NCBI GenBank assembly: GCA_029233965.1
Contig: JARGOP010000002.1
Coordinates: 1 to 64,000 of the forward strand
Direction of reading: 5' to 3'
Length of the DNA stretch: 64,000 bases
Source: Verrucomicrobiales bacterium
GTDB taxonomy: Bacteria; Verrucomicrobiota; Verrucomicrobiia; Verrucomicrobiales; DEV007
Shown: piece after piece, positions 52,263 to 62,003 of the stretch
Layout of the letters: each line of letters begins with the position of its first letter
Numbering within the stretch: position 1 is the stretch's first letter
Program-made: the position numbers and the translations under genes
Notes under the pieces: model-generated
The model's database searches: none
Told to the model about the DNA's origin: nothing
Seen by the model: the letters and a program-made list of their open reading frames with translations, nothing else

Positions 52263-53348
52263 TTACTTGTGAAAGAAGTGCCGTCCGGTGCGCCCGGCTT
52301 CGGTGTTGTTGTCCACTTCCCAGTAGATGTCGTCGAAGATGGCAGACTCGTCCGGGAAAGGAGATTTCTCGGCGAACTCGGCGGCAGCGTTGGCCTCGTC
52401 TCCCGCTTCCTTATTCATCTTCTTGTAATCGTCTTCGGTGATGACCCCTTCATCAATGAGGGTCCGCTTCCAGAAGTCGATCGGATCATGCTCCTGCATG
52501 TATTTCTGAATCTCCTCCTTGGTCCGATATTTCTCAGCGTTCGCGTCAGCGACAGAGTGCCCCTTATGGCGATAAGTCATGATCTCGATGAGCGTAGGCC
52601 TGGATTCTTCGTGCGCTCTTTCGAGAGCTTTTTGCACCCCTGCCCGGATCTCGTAAATACTGACTCCTTCGATTTTGTCCCAGGCCATATTGTAGCCTTC
52701 GGCACGCTGAGCGAGCCCGCCTTCAGGATAGGCGGAGGAGCGCGCCTGCGAAGTGCCCATGGAGTAACCATTATTCTCGATGATGTAAATCACGGGAAGG
52801 TCCCAGAGAGAAGCGAGGTTGAGGGATTCATGGAAGGCGCCCTGATTGATGGCGCCGTCACCCAGATAGCAGAGGCAGGATCCTTTGAGACCTTTGTATT
52901 TCACCCCAAAGGCGAGACCTGCGCCGAGCGGGGTCTGGCCGCCGACGATGCCGTGTCCCCCCCAGTAGTTTTTATCGGGAGCAAAGTAGTGCATGGAGCC
53001 GCCCTTCCCTTTCGAGCAGCCGGTCGCCTTTCCGAAAAGCTCGGCCATGCATTCATTCATCCCCATGCCGACAGCGAGGGCATGCCCGTGGTCCCGATAA
53101 GCGGTGATGACATGGTCGTGATCTCCGAGAAGAGAAATGGATCCGACAGCAACCGATTCCTGACCGATGTAGAGGTGGAGGAATCCTCCGATCTTATCGC
53201 CCTGGTAGTGCTTCAATGAGGTCTGCTCGAAGCGACGAATTCGGACCATCTTGCGAAGCAATTCGATCTTATCTTCGTCGGTAAGTGACGCGTTAATCGG
53301 TGCGTCAGCGTATTCAGCAGTAGGTTTCGATTTAGTCTTAGCAGCCAT
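52263..53348 (-). CDS. pdhA: Pyruvate dehydrogenase E1 alpha subunit
   Basis: The 361-residue protein decarboxylates pyruvate with ThDP. The ThDP motif is GDGAINQGAFHESLNLA, and the phosphorylation-loop region has YRHKGHSVADANAEKYR. RRFEQTSLKHYQGDKIGGFL at the N-terminus is conserved. It is the first gene of the pdh operon, transcribed away from mnmG; their starts are 147 bp apart with a parS site between. Confidence 0.97.
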   Translation of the reverse strand: MAAKTKSKPTAEYADAPINASLTDEDKIELLRKMVRIRRFEQTSLKHYQGDKIGGFLHLYIGQESVAVGSISLLGDHDHVITAYRDHGHALAVGMGMNECMAELFGKATGCSKGKGGSMHYFAPDKNYWGGHGIVGGQTPLGAGLAFGVKYKGLKGSCLCYLGDGAINQGAFHESLNLASLWDLPVIYIIENNGYSMGTSQARSSAYPEGGLAQRAEGYNMAWDKIEGVSIYEIRAGVQKALERAHEESRPTLIEIMTYRHKGHSVADANAEKYRTKEEIQKYMQEHDPIDFWKRTLIDEGVITEDDYKKMNKEAGDEANAAAEFAEKSPFPDESAIFDDIYWEVDNNTEAGRTGRHFFHK

Positions 53349-53464
53349 CTCTATCAGAAATATAACCCCCGAAGTTGGAAGGGAGCGGACGTTAGCTTAA
53401 AGTCCCCCTGAAGGAAAACGGTAAGTCGTCTAAATTTGGTGCTTTTTTGCTGAATTCGACACCG

Positions 53465-53480
53465 TGTTCCACGTGGAACA
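53465..53480. promoter_or_regulatory. parS: parS site upstream of mnmG
   Basis: TGTTCCACGTGGAACA is a perfect 16-bp palindrome and matches the known ParB-binding parS consensus (Pseudomonas-type TGTTCCACGTGGAAC). It lies 15 bp before the mnmG start. ParB binding here would place this region in the origin domain. Confidence 0.88.
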
Positions 53481-53495
53481 TTTCGAACTATTTAG

Positions 53496-55355
53496 ATGTT
53501 TGTTTACCCAAAAAAATACGATGTCCTGATTATCGGCGGCGGTCATGCCGGCGTCGAAGCTGCAATGGCTGCGGCTCGGGTTGGTGCCTCAGTTGCATTA
53601 CTCAGCCAGAATCTCGACACGCTCGGTCAGATGTCCTGCAATCCTGCGATCGGAGGATTGGGGAAGGGCCACATGGTTCGCGAGATTGATGCGCTTGGCG
53701 GGGTCATGGCTCTTAACACGGACGCAACCGGGATCCAGTTCCGCACGCTGAACGCAAAAAAAGGGCCGAGCGTTCGCGCGCCACGCGTCCAGTGCGATAA
53801 GAAGGCCTACCAGTTCCGGATGAAGTGGCTCATCGAAGGCGAAGATCAAATTGACCTTCACCAGGGCAATGTCGCAAGCCTCATTGTGGAGGATGATCAA
53901 GTGATGGGGATTGAAACCAGCCTCGGTCTTCGCATCGAGAGTTCTTCCGTCGTTGTCACCACGGGAACATTCATGAGAGGGCTCATGCACGTGGGGCTCC
54001 AGAATCAGCAGGGTGGCCGCATGGGTGATGCGACCTCTACCTTAAGCGACGATTTAAGGCGCCTCGGTTTTGAGGTTGAGCGATTCAAGACGGGAACCCC
54101 CTGTCGCCTGAACGGGAAGTCGATCGACTTCTCGAAGTGTGAGCCGCAATTGGGCGATACTCCGCCGCCTCTTTTCTCATTCCGGTCTCGATTCGAGCCG
54201 AAGGGAGAGGACGATATTTTCAGTCTGAATCATTGGGGCGATGAAATGTTCCACGTGGAACAAATGCCGTGTTGGATCACTTACACCAACCAGCACACCC
54301 ACGATGTCATCACCGCGAATCTTGATAAGTCTCCGATGTATTCCGGGAAGATTGAGGGGGTTGGGCCCCGCTACTGCCCCTCGATTGAAGACAAGGTCGT
54401 TCGCTTTGCTGAGAAGGATCGCCATCAGGTTTTCCTCGAGCCGGAAGGAAGGCAGACGCACGAATATTATGTAAATGGAGTTTCCACCTCTCTCCCCTTT
54501 GAAGTTCAGTATGATTTCATTCGATCCATTGAGGGGCTGAAGAATGCCGAAATCATCCGGCCCGGCTATGCAGTGGAGTATGACTATTGCCTTCCGACGC
54601 AATTGTTTCCCACCCTCGAAACAAAGCGTGTCAGCGGACTCTACTTTGCAGGGCAGATCAATGGAACCTCCGGGTATGAAGAAGCAGCCGGGCAGGGGTT
54701 GATCGCAGGTGCGAATGCCGCGCTCAAAGTAGCCGGCAAACCTGAATTCATCCTCGGGCGTGACGAAGCGTATCTCGGGGTGATGGTCGATGATCTCGTC
54801 ACCAAGGGAGTGGATGAGCCCTACCGGATGTTCACGAGTCGTGCGGAGCATCGCCTCCTCCTCCGCCATGACAATGCCGATCTCCGTCTCATGGACAAAG
54901 CAGCTGAGTCCGGATTGATCGGGGCGGATTTCCGCGAGAGGTCCCTTGCGAAGATCGCAAGGATCAACGAGCTCCGACATTTTCTCGAAAACACCCACAC
55001 CGCCGAAGGTTCGCTCGCAAAATGGTTGAAGCGCCCGGAGTCGAGCTGGGAGGAATATGAACCTGAACTGAAGGGGCGTTACACGCCTGACATCTGGGAG
55101 CAGGTTGAGATCGATGTTAAGTACGAAGGCTACATTCGTCGACAGGCGGACATGGTGGAGAAGACACGTCGTCTTGATGACCGGGAGATCCCGGACTTGC
55201 TCGAGTTTACGAACATCCACGGACTAAAGCGGGAAGCCCAACTGAAACTCCAGCACATCCGGCCGAAAACCCTTGGTCAGGCAGCGAGGATCAGCGGAAT
55301 TACTCCGGCGGATATCTCTTTGCTTGCCGTCTGGCTGGAAAAAGCGCAACGCTAG
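53496..55355 (+). CDS. mnmG: tRNA uridine-5-carboxymethylaminomethyl modification enzyme
   Basis: The 619-residue MnmG (GidA), with MnmE, modifies the wobble uridine of certain tRNAs and uses FAD. The FAD motif is [21 protein letters not shown], and [20 protein letters not shown] is the family signature. [19 protein letters not shown] holds the catalytic-Cys region, and the second signature ([20 protein letters not shown]) is present. Residues EMFHVEQ are encoded by a second parS palindrome. rsmG, parA and parB, often next to mnmG, are not downstream. It probably forms an operon with the next three genes (5-bp gap to the first). Confidence 0.97.
   Translation: MFVYPKKYDVLIIGGGHAGVEAAMAAARVGASVALLSQNLDTLGQMSCNPAIGGLGKGHMVREIDALGGVMALNTDATGIQFRTLNAKKGPSVRAPRVQCDKKAYQFRMKWLIEGEDQIDLHQGNVASLIVEDDQVMGIETSLGLRIESSSVVVTTGTFMRGLMHVGLQNQQGGRMGDATSTLSDDLRRLGFEVERFKTGTPCRLNGKSIDFSKCEPQLGDTPPPLFSFRSRFEPKGEDDIFSLNHWGDEMFHVEQMPCWITYTNQHTHDVITANLDKSPMYSGKIEGVGPRYCPSIEDKVVRFAEKDRHQVFLEPEGRQTHEYYVNGVSTSLPFEVQYDFIRSIEGLKNAEIIRPGYAVEYDYCLPTQLFPTLETKRVSGLYFAGQINGTSGYEEAAGQGLIAGANAALKVAGKPEFILGRDEAYLGVMVDDLVTKGVDEPYRMFTSRAEHRLLLRHDNADLRLMDKAAESGLIGADFRERSLAKIARINELRHFLENTHTAEGSLAKWLKRPESSWEEYEPELKGRYTPDIWEQVEIDVKYEGYIRRQADMVEKTRRLDDREIPDLLEFTNIHGLKREAQLKLQHIRPKTLGQAARISGITPADISLLAVWLEKAQR
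54247..54262. promoter_or_regulatory. parS: parS site inside mnmG
   Basis: A second perfect TGTTCCACGTGGAACA lies within the mnmG coding region and encodes MFHVEQ in frame. It is 782 bp from the first copy and identical over all 16 bp. Confidence 0.88.
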
Positions 55356-55360
55356 AACGG

Positions 55361-56185
55361 ATGCGATCGCTAGCTTTTTCCATCATCTTGTTTTGCCTGC
55401 CGGTTCCCTCCGGCTTCGTTCACTCGGAAGACTTCATTCGCTTCCCTGCGAATGATTCCTTCCTTCCCGCTTCCTGGGCTGAAGAGCCGATAAAAGCAGA
55501 GATCGAACCGCTCGATGAGGCGCTTCAAGCAACAGCTTCTGAAATCCTGAAAGAGGCCCTCGTGAAGTATCCGGAATCTCTTCTGAAAGAATTCCTCGAC
55601 GGAATTTATGTCGTCGGATCCCTCCGGTTTTATGGTGTTGGCTATGGCGGGACCTACATGGCTAACGCCGAGCGAATTGTCCTTGTCTATCGCTCCAGTT
55701 TCGACGCTCGCGGATTTGAGCAGCGCTTCCATCACGAGTTCTCGTCCATCCTCTTAAGGAAGAATGAAAAGTCCTTTGAGCAGACGCGGTGGAACAAAGG
55801 GAACGCTCCCGGGTACGTTTACCGGGCTCCCGGAGTCATCGAAGAACAATCCGGCGATCGGTCGGAAGCAACCCGCGTCCTTGCCGCTGAACAGAAGAAG
55901 ACAGGAGGATCCGGAAGTGGATTGTTGCGTCTCGATCCTGACCTCATGGCTGAGGGATTTCTCACTCAATACAATCAGGTATCAATCGAGCAGGATCTCA
56001 ATGAAACGGCCGCGCACCTCTTCACCAATCCAAACCTCTGGTCCTACTGCCGTGACTTTCCAGGAATTGACCACAAGGTGGACGTCCTCATTGATTTCTA
56101 CCGCTCACTGGATGCCACCTTTGACCGCTACTATTTCAGAAGTCTCACCGAAGAACTTGAAACCAAACCCGCCGACTCCCCATGA
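55361..56185 (+). CDS. Exported protein with metallopeptidase-like HHEFSS motif
   Basis: The 274-residue product has a signal peptide (MRSLAFSIILFCLPVPSGFV). RFHHEFSSILLRKN near residue 127 looks like the zinc helix of gluzincin peptidases, but the second His of HExxH is Ser. A later NETAAHLFTN could hold a third ligand. It may be a degenerate or variant peptidase. It lies 5 bp after mnmG and overlaps nadC by 4 bp, so it is translated with housekeeping genes. Function not recognised. Confidence 0.7.
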   Translation: MRSLAFSIILFCLPVPSGFVHSEDFIRFPANDSFLPASWAEEPIKAEIEPLDEALQATASEILKEALVKYPESLLKEFLDGIYVVGSLRFYGVGYGGTYMANAERIVLVYRSSFDARGFEQRFHHEFSSILLRKNEKSFEQTRWNKGNAPGYVYRAPGVIEEQSGDRSEATRVLAAEQKKTGGSGSGLLRLDPDLMAEGFLTQYNQVSIEQDLNETAAHLFTNPNLWSYCRDFPGIDHKVDVLIDFYRSLDATFDRYYFRSLTEELETKPADSP

Positions 56186-57036
56186 ATGAAATTTCCAAAG
56201 AGTTAATACGGCTCGCTTTGCGGGAGGACCTCCGGGAAATTGGCGATCTCACGAGTCTGTATTTCGTTGATGAAGCCCACCGTTCCGTCGGGAGGATTGT
56301 GAGCCGTGAGTCGGCCATCGTGTCCGGCGTGTCGGTTGCGGCGGAAGTCTGTAAGCAAGTTGATCCCCAACTTTCAATTACCGAAGATCAAGGCGACGGT
56401 ACTGCGGTGGAAAAGGGGGATACGGTGCTCGAGATTTCCGGGCCGACGCGGTCTATTCTCACCGCCGAGCGGACCGCGCTCAATTTCATGCAAAGGCTTT
56501 CCGGGGTAGCGACCGTGACGCGAACCTTCATGGATCGGATCAAGCACACGGATGCCCGATTACTCGATACGCGAAAGACGACCCCCGGATTCCGGGAGCT
56601 CGAAAAGGCAGCCGTCCTCCATGGCGGAGGAACGAATCACCGCGTAGGCCTATACGACGCCGTCATGGTGAAAGACAACCATCTCGCAGCGAATCTCAAA
56701 CCGGTGGACCTTGCCGAACGAATTGGCGAACTGAGGAAAGAAATGCCGGACCTGAAGATTGAGGTGGAGGCTGATCGCCTTGATCAGGTGGACGCGTTTC
56801 TCAAGATAGAGGGTATTGATGTGGTTCTGTTAGACAACATGTCAAACTCACAACTCATCGAAGCCGTCTCGATGAGAAATAGTGTGAACTCATCGATCCA
56901 ACTTGAGGCGAGCGGGGGAGTAAATCTGGACACAATTGCCGCCATTGCGGAGACCGGTGTCGACTTCATCTCGGTAGGGGCTTTGACCCACTCGGTCCGA
57001 TCCATTGACCTCGGACTGGATCTCGTCGAGCAATAA
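56182..57036 (+). CDS. nadC: Quinolinate phosphoribosyltransferase
   Basis: The 284-residue NadC forms nicotinate mononucleotide from quinolinate and PRPP in NAD synthesis. Conserved parts are LREDLREIGDLTS, ERTALNFMQRLSGVAT, LDTRKTTPGFRELEKAAVLH, HRVGLYDAVMVKDNH, and the end EASGGVNLDTIAAIAETGVD with ISVGALTHSV. It overlaps the gene before (ATGA) and birA after (TAATG), so all are coupled. Confidence 0.97.
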   Translation: MNEISKELIRLALREDLREIGDLTSLYFVDEAHRSVGRIVSRESAIVSGVSVAAEVCKQVDPQLSITEDQGDGTAVEKGDTVLEISGPTRSILTAERTALNFMQRLSGVATVTRTFMDRIKHTDARLLDTRKTTPGFRELEKAAVLHGGGTNHRVGLYDAVMVKDNHLAANLKPVDLAERIGELRKEMPDLKIEVEADRLDQVDAFLKIEGIDVVLLDNMSNSQLIEAVSMRNSVNSSIQLEASGGVNLDTIAAIAETGVDFISVGALTHSVRSIDLGLDLVEQ

Positions 57037-57839
57037 TGAGATCAACGGTTTACTCAACAGTCACTCGCGGATGGTCTCCGGATCTGGTCCGGGTCTTCCC
57101 TGAGGATCGCTTTCGTTTCCTTGAGAGCACAGGTTCGACGAATGATGATTTGCTCGAACTCCTCCGACAGGGGAAGGTCGATCACCTCACAACAATACAG
57201 GCTGATCATCAGTCAAAGGGTCGTGGTCGGCGGGGTGACAAGTGGGAGGCTCCGGCCGGAGCAAATCTCCTCTTTTCGATCGCCCTCCGCCTTCCCGGGG
57301 ATAAGACAATCTGGACGAGGCTCCCTCATCTCACCGCCTACGTTGTCGGGAACGCGGTTGAGTCGATTCTGCCTGGTGAGGTGGACCTTTGCGCCAAGTG
57401 GCCCAATGACCTCATCGTAGACGGGAAAAAGCTGGGTGGCATTCTTGTGGAAACGGTGATGACTCCGGAGCCGTTCGCGGTTGTTGGAGTCGGACTGAAT
57501 GTAAACATGCGGAGCAGCGATCTCCCCGGGGACTTGCGGGAGATCGCGACTTCACTCTACGAGTCCGTTGGTTGCGAATCGAGCCGTTCATTCTTACTGG
57601 GACTCATCATCCGGGGATTCATTCAGGACTTCCCGTCCAGGTTGAGCGACTTTGCGAAGGTCCGTTCATGGCTGGAAGAGCGAAGTTTTCTCAGGGGCAA
57701 AACGATACGGGTAATCACGAACCGGGATGCCATGACCGGTGTCGGACGGGGATTGGGACCGGGGGGGGAATTGCTTCTCGAACTCGAATCGGGAGAGGTC
57801 CGCACGATTATCAGTTCGGAAAAAATAGAGTTTTGTTAG
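57036..57839 (+). CDS. birA: Biotin--[acetyl-CoA-carboxylase] ligase
   Basis: The 267-residue protein attaches biotin to carboxylase carrier proteins via biotinyl-AMP. The catalytic loop GRGRRGDKWEAP, and AKWPNDLIVDGKKLGGIL with the active-site Lys, are present, and a small C-terminal SH3-like domain follows. No N-terminal HTH is seen, so this is a class I enzyme that does not act as biotin repressor. Its start overlaps the nadC stop by 1 bp. Confidence 0.93.
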   Translation: MRSTVYSTVTRGWSPDLVRVFPEDRFRFLESTGSTNDDLLELLRQGKVDHLTTIQADHQSKGRGRRGDKWEAPAGANLLFSIALRLPGDKTIWTRLPHLTAYVVGNAVESILPGEVDLCAKWPNDLIVDGKKLGGILVETVMTPEPFAVVGVGLNVNMRSSDLPGDLREIATSLYESVGCESSRSFLLGLIIRGFIQDFPSRLSDFAKVRSWLEERSFLRGKTIRVITNRDAMTGVGRGLGPGGELLLELESGEVRTIISSEKIEFC

Positions 57840-57859
57840 CGTATTGCATGGAAACGTGG

Positions 57860-57886
57860 AAATTAATTAAGTTGTGTAAATTAATT
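57860..57886. repeat. AAATTAATT direct repeat before the histidine-kinase gene
   Basis: AAATTAATT occurs at 57860-57868 and 57878-57886, in an AT-rich gap of 84 bp between birA and the kinase-like gene. The core AATTAATT is itself palindromic. It may be an activator or promoter element of the kinase gene; no clear -10/-35 pair could be fixed. Confidence 0.4.
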
Positions 57887-57923
57887 CGAAAGGTATCCTC
57901 AAGACAAACCTGATAACCACGCC

Positions 57924-58649
57924 ATGGCCGACTTCTTCTTCGCTGACGACTATCGGCTCGACCAGAGTCCGACCCGTGAGTTCTACGACACCTTCCTGAA
58001 AGGACTCGTTCACAAACACAATAATCTCATGGGAGTGATTCAGGGCTTTTCCAGCCTTATCCTGTACGATGAGAGCATCAGTGAAGAAGTTCGCGACAGC
58101 GCTCAGCAAATGCAGGACTCCTCGAAGATGGCCTCTGCCTTGAATCAGGAAGTTCTTGTCTCGGCGGGATGCTCCCGTTGTGATGACGGCTCTGCTTCGG
58201 TGGGCGACCTCATGACTTTCTGGAAAGATAAAGCCGGGGAGATTTGTCAGGTGGCGGGGGTAGGACTGCAGGTGACTCCGCGGGATGGTCTGCCGAGAGT
58301 GAACGGTGACGGAGGAAAGCTCAGTGAAATCTTTTTCCATCTTGTCAGGAATGCCGCCGAGGCAGCTGCCGAAGTTTCGGGCGGTTCAGTCGCTATTGAT
58401 CTCTTTCCTCCCGGCGAAGCAAGTCCGGGCGAGAACGTCGATCTCTTTGTGCGAAACACGAGCGTCACGATGACGGAAGAGGCCGTGAAGAAAGCCTTCG
58501 AACCCTTTCATACGAGCAAAGGAAGCGAGCATTTCGGTCTCGGTCTGACGACGGCGTCCGTTCTCAGCGGGCAGATGGGAATGCGCCTCGGTTTGCGGCA
58601 TGCCGACGGAACCACGACCGCCTGGCTTGCGATGCCTCAGGAAGGCTGA
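57924..58649 (+). CDS. Soluble NtrB-like histidine-kinase homologue with altered motifs
   Basis: The 241-residue protein has no membrane helix and no PAS or other input domain. A short N-terminus leads to the H-box VHKHNNLMGVIQGFSSLI (His30). The residue after His is Lys31, where kinases have Asp or Glu. The ATPase domain has an N-box (FFHLVRNAAEAA, Asn143) and a GLGL lid (205-208). The DxGxG G1 box is replaced by N-T-S-V-T (Asn178 on). FEPFHTSK is kept. ATP binding and autophosphorylation may therefore be weak or absent. It converges with an NtrC-type activator 9 bp away. Confidence 0.85.
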   Translation: MADFFFADDYRLDQSPTREFYDTFLKGLVHKHNNLMGVIQGFSSLILYDESISEEVRDSAQQMQDSSKMASALNQEVLVSAGCSRCDDGSASVGDLMTFWKDKAGEICQVAGVGLQVTPRDGLPRVNGDGGKLSEIFFHLVRNAAEAAAEVSGGSVAIDLFPPGEASPGENVDLFVRNTSVTMTEEAVKKAFEPFHTSKGSEHFGLGLTTASVLSGQMGMRLGLRHADGTTTAWLAMPQEG

Positions 58650-58658
58650 CGGCACCTC

Positions 58659-60089
58659 TTAGCTGGTTCCGGCAATCCCGAATTTTTTCGCTTTTTCGCG
58701 AACCGTCAGGCGTGAAAGCCCCAACCACTTCGCCGCCTGGCTGATATTTCCATCGCTCTTTCTGAGGGCGAGATCGATCAATGCGGCTTCGACTTTTTCG
58801 ACAGCAACCTGGTGGGCGTTTTCGATTTTTCCCTCGGAAGCATCGTTCAAGAGCTGACGGCAGAAATCCTCGACCGAATCGTTGTCGGACCGCGACTGGT
58901 CGGGAGGTTCCGTTTCGATGAGAAGCTCTTCGATCATGTCCCGATCGATGGCGTACCCACGACTCCGGAGAAGCGCCTTTCTGACAATATTCTGAAGCTG
59001 ACGCACGTTGCCCGGAAGGCGGGCTGATTCAAGTCGTGCTACCGCATTTCGAGTCACCGAAACAGAAGCGACCCCGAGCTCGGTGCCATAGCGCCGAAGG
59101 AAGAAATTCGTGAGAAGGGCCACATCGCCGGTGCGGTCTCTCAGGGGAGGTAGCTTAATCGTCGCGACATTGAGGCGGTAGAAAAGGTCTTCTCGGAAAT
59201 GACCCTCCGAGATCATCTTCTCAAGATTCCGATGAGTTGCAGCAATAATGCGGACATCGACCGAAATTTCCTCGGAACCGCCGACGCGCTGAAATCGCTT
59301 CTCTTGAAGAACCCGCAACATCTTCGCCTGAAGAGCAAGGTCCAGATCTCCGATCTCATCGAGGAACAAGGTAGCCCCGTTCGCCTGCTCGAACTTCCCG
59401 ATACGAGTGCTGACCGCACCGGTGAACGCGCCTTTTTCATGACCGAACAACTCGGACTCGAGCAGGTTCTCGGGAATCGCGGCGCAGTTCACGGTGATGA
59501 AGGCACGGTGGGCCCGGTGGCCGTGTTGGAAGAGGGCCCGGGCAACGAGTTCTTTTCCCGTTCCGGTTTCCCCCCGGATCAGGACGGTGACCGGAGTCGG
59601 AGAGAGTCGGCCGAGTGCTTTATAGACGTCGAGCATGGCCCGACTGTTCCCAACCAGTGAGTCGGCGGAATCCGTGAGCTGATTCGTGGGATCAATCGCG
59701 ACCGGTTCGGAGGATTTCTGCGCGCAAGTGACCGCCTCCTTGACTGCTTTCACGATATCCGGGCCATGGATCGGTTTTGAAATAAAATCGAAGGCTCCCG
59801 CCTTCACCGCTTCGATTGCCATTCGGCTCTCGGATGAGCTGCTGATGCCGATTACAGCAAGTTGGGGATGGGTCCGATGGATCGCCTTCATCAAGCTGAA
59901 ACCCCCGCCATCCGGAAAGTCCAGGTTGGCAACCACAGCGATGAGTTCATGATGTTGAACTTCATCTTCACCTTCTTCAACGGAAGGAACTGACACCACT
60001 CTCAAATCGGTATCTCTCAACGCTACCGCAACGGCCTCCGTGGTCTCAGGGTCGTCATCCACGACCAGAACTCTCTGTGCTTTCGCCAT
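58659..60089 (-). CDS. NtrC-family sigma-54 activator with Asn at the phospho-acceptor position
   Basis: The 476-residue protein has a receiver domain, an AAA+ domain and a Fis-type HTH. The receiver has acidic residues (VVDDD, 11-13) and the conserved Lys105 (ISKPI). In [11 protein letters not shown] the position four before Pro59, normally the phosphorylated Asp, is Asn55 (codon AAC). The AAA+ part is intact: Walker A GETGTGKE (173-180), GAFTGA (220-225, sigma-54 contact) and LFLDEIGD. The HTH is [20 protein letters not shown]. It probably activates sigma-54 promoters but by a phosphate-independent signal. The likely target is the P-II gene on the other side of its promoter region. Confidence 0.92.
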   Translation of the reverse strand: MAKAQRVLVVDDDPETTEAVAVALRDTDLRVVSVPSVEEGEDEVQHHELIAVVANLDFPDGGGFSLMKAIHRTHPQLAVIGISSSSESRMAIEAVKAGAFDFISKPIHGPDIVKAVKEAVTCAQKSSEPVAIDPTNQLTDSADSLVGNSRAMLDVYKALGRLSPTPVTVLIRGETGTGKELVARALFQHGHRAHRAFITVNCAAIPENLLESELFGHEKGAFTGAVSTRIGKFEQANGATLFLDEIGDLDLALQAKMLRVLQEKRFQRVGGSEEISVDVRIIAATHRNLEKMISEGHFREDLFYRLNVATIKLPPLRDRTGDVALLTNFFLRRYGTELGVASVSVTRNAVARLESARLPGNVRQLQNIVRKALLRSRGYAIDRDMIEELLIETEPPDQSRSDNDSVEDFCRQLLNDASEGKIENAHQVAVEKVEAALIDLALRKSDGNISQAAKWLGLSRLTVREKAKKFGIAGTS

Positions 60090-60104
60090 GCGGTGATTCG
60101 TCAG

Positions 60105-60131
60105 TTACCGCTTACTGGTAAGTAATTTACC
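60105..60131. promoter_or_regulatory. TTACC/GGTAA dyads, possible activator site
   Basis: TTACC (60105-60109), GGTAA (60117-60121) and TTACC (60127-60131) alternate in orientation, with 7- and 5-bp spacers. The set lies 16 bp before the activator gene and about 100 bp before the sigma-54 promoter of the P-II gene, the usual distance for an NtrC-type enhancer. Binding by the neighbouring activator is inference. Confidence 0.5.
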
Positions 60132-60206
60132 ACAGAAAGCGAGGAGAAAGACTTTCCTTGATTTTAACCCCTTGGTATTCATCTCGTTACATAATAGAAA
60201 TATGCA

Positions 60207-60223
60207 TTGGCATCTATAATGCT
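60207..60223 (+). promoter_or_regulatory. Sigma-54 (-24/-12) promoter of the P-II gene
   Basis: TTGGCATCTATAATGCT keeps the invariant GG (60209-60210) and GC (60221-60222) with exactly 10 bp between them. It differs from the consensus TTGGCAC-N5-TTGCW at two positions. Transcription would start near 60234, downstream of an ATG at 60226 and upstream of the ATG at 60265, and so decides the start of the P-II gene. Confidence 0.8.
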
Positions 60224-60225
60224 GA

Positions 60226-60618
<393 letters not shown>

Positions 60619-60654
60619 TCCCGCTCCGTTCTGTTCAACAGGACCATGCATAAG

Positions 60655-60685
60655 ACCCGGACCACCTCGTGGCTCCGGGTTTTTT
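60655..60685 (+). terminator. Rho-independent terminator of glnB
   Basis: ACCCGGACCAC (60655-60665) pairs with GTGG-C-TCCGGGT (60669-60680) with a single bulged C and a 3-nt loop. It is followed by TTTTTT. It lies 36 bp after the glnB stop and in front of the convergent serS end. Confidence 0.9.
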
Positions 60686-60695
60686 GCGTCCCGCC

Positions 60696-61970
60696 TCAAG
60701 CACCGATCCGGTCCGTGCCGAGATATGGCTGCAATGGCTCCGGAATCAGAATACTGCCGTCTGACTGCTGATACGTTTCTACCAGAGCCACGTAGAGACG
60801 CGGGAGGGCAGTGCCGGAACCGTTCAAAGTGTGGCAAAAGCGATTCTTTCCCTCTTCGTCTTTAAAACGCAGCTTCATTCTTCTCGCCTGGTAATCGAAG
60901 AAATTCGAGCAGCTCGAAACTTCGAGGTAACCACCGTGACCGGGAGCCCAGACTTCGATGTCATAGGTTTTCGCCGAGCTGAAACCGAGGTCGCCGGTGC
61001 ATAATTCGATCGTCCGGTAGTGGAGACCGAGCTTCTGAAGGACGAGCTCGGCCTCTGCAGTGAGTTCTTCCAAAAAGTCCCCCGACTCTTCCGGGCGGAC
61101 AATGTTGACCAGTTCCACCTTGTCGAACTGATGCATGCGAATCAGACCACGGCTCTCCCGTCCCGCTGATCCGGCTTCGCGACGAAAGCAGGGCGTGTAG
61201 GCCGTCATTTTAATCGGAAGATCTGATTGCGACAGGAGCTGCTCGCGGTAGAGGTTCGTGACCGGAACTTCCGCCGTCGGCGCGAGAAAGTAGGATCCGT
61301 CTTCGAGTCCATACATGTCCTCTTCGAACTTCGGAAGCTGACCTGTTCCGAACATCGAATCCCGGTTGATGATGAAGGGAGGTGAGACCTCGCGGTAGTC
61401 GTGCTCCGTCGTGTGGAGGTCGAGGAGGAACTGGATCAGGCTTCGTTCGAGACGGGCCCCGATGCCGGTGAAGGTCACAAAACCGCTCGAGCTGACCCGG
61501 GCTCCCAGTTCAAAATCAAAGAGGCTGTTCTTCCGGGCAAGTTCCACGTGATCGACGGGATCGAAGTCAAAAGACGGCTTTTCTCCCCACTCCCGGATCA
61601 CAGGATTGGCGGTCTCATCTTCGCCGACGGGACAACCCTCATGCGGAAGATTCGGGATCTGGAGGAGGAGTTCGGTCTGGCGTGCGTCGGCCGCATCCAC
61701 CTCCTCACCGATGGACTTGATCCGTTCGCCGATCTTTCTCACCTCTGCCTCGACTTCCGAGCTGTCTTCGCCTGATTTCTTCAGCTGGCCAATCTCTTTC
61801 GAAATACGATTCCGCTCGGATTGAAGCTGTTGCTTCTCCGTCTCGCCGGAACGGCGTTTCTCGTCACAAACGAGGATTTCATCAATGAGCGTCCAGGCCT
61901 CGCCACCTCGTGTTTTCACACGGGATTTGATGGCTTCGGGATCGTCGCGAAGAAGTCGGATATCAAGCAT
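60696..61970 (-). CDS. serS: Seryl-tRNA synthetase
   Basis: This 424-residue class II synthetase has an N-terminal two-helix coiled arm (about residues 28-105, KRRSGETEKQQLQSERNRIS) that binds tRNA-Ser. The catalytic motifs follow: motif 2 in CFRREAGSAGRESRGLIRMH and motif 3 in LNGSGTALPRLYVALVETYQ. LAPTAEVPVTNLY is conserved. It is transcribed toward glnB. Confidence 0.97.
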   Translation of the reverse strand: MLDIRLLRDDPEAIKSRVKTRGGEAWTLIDEILVCDEKRRSGETEKQQLQSERNRISKEIGQLKKSGEDSSEVEAEVRKIGERIKSIGEEVDAADARQTELLLQIPNLPHEGCPVGEDETANPVIREWGEKPSFDFDPVDHVELARKNSLFDFELGARVSSSGFVTFTGIGARLERSLIQFLLDLHTTEHDYREVSPPFIINRDSMFGTGQLPKFEEDMYGLEDGSYFLAPTAEVPVTNLYREQLLSQSDLPIKMTAYTPCFRREAGSAGRESRGLIRMHQFDKVELVNIVRPEESGDFLEELTAEAELVLQKLGLHYRTIELCTGDLGFSSAKTYDIEVWAPGHGGYLEVSSCSNFFDYQARRMKLRFKDEEGKNRFCHTLNGSGTALPRLYVALVETYQQSDGSILIPEPLQPYLGTDRIGA

Positions 61971-62003
61971 GTCGGGCAGAGTGTAACGCAGAGACTCGAA
62001 GCG

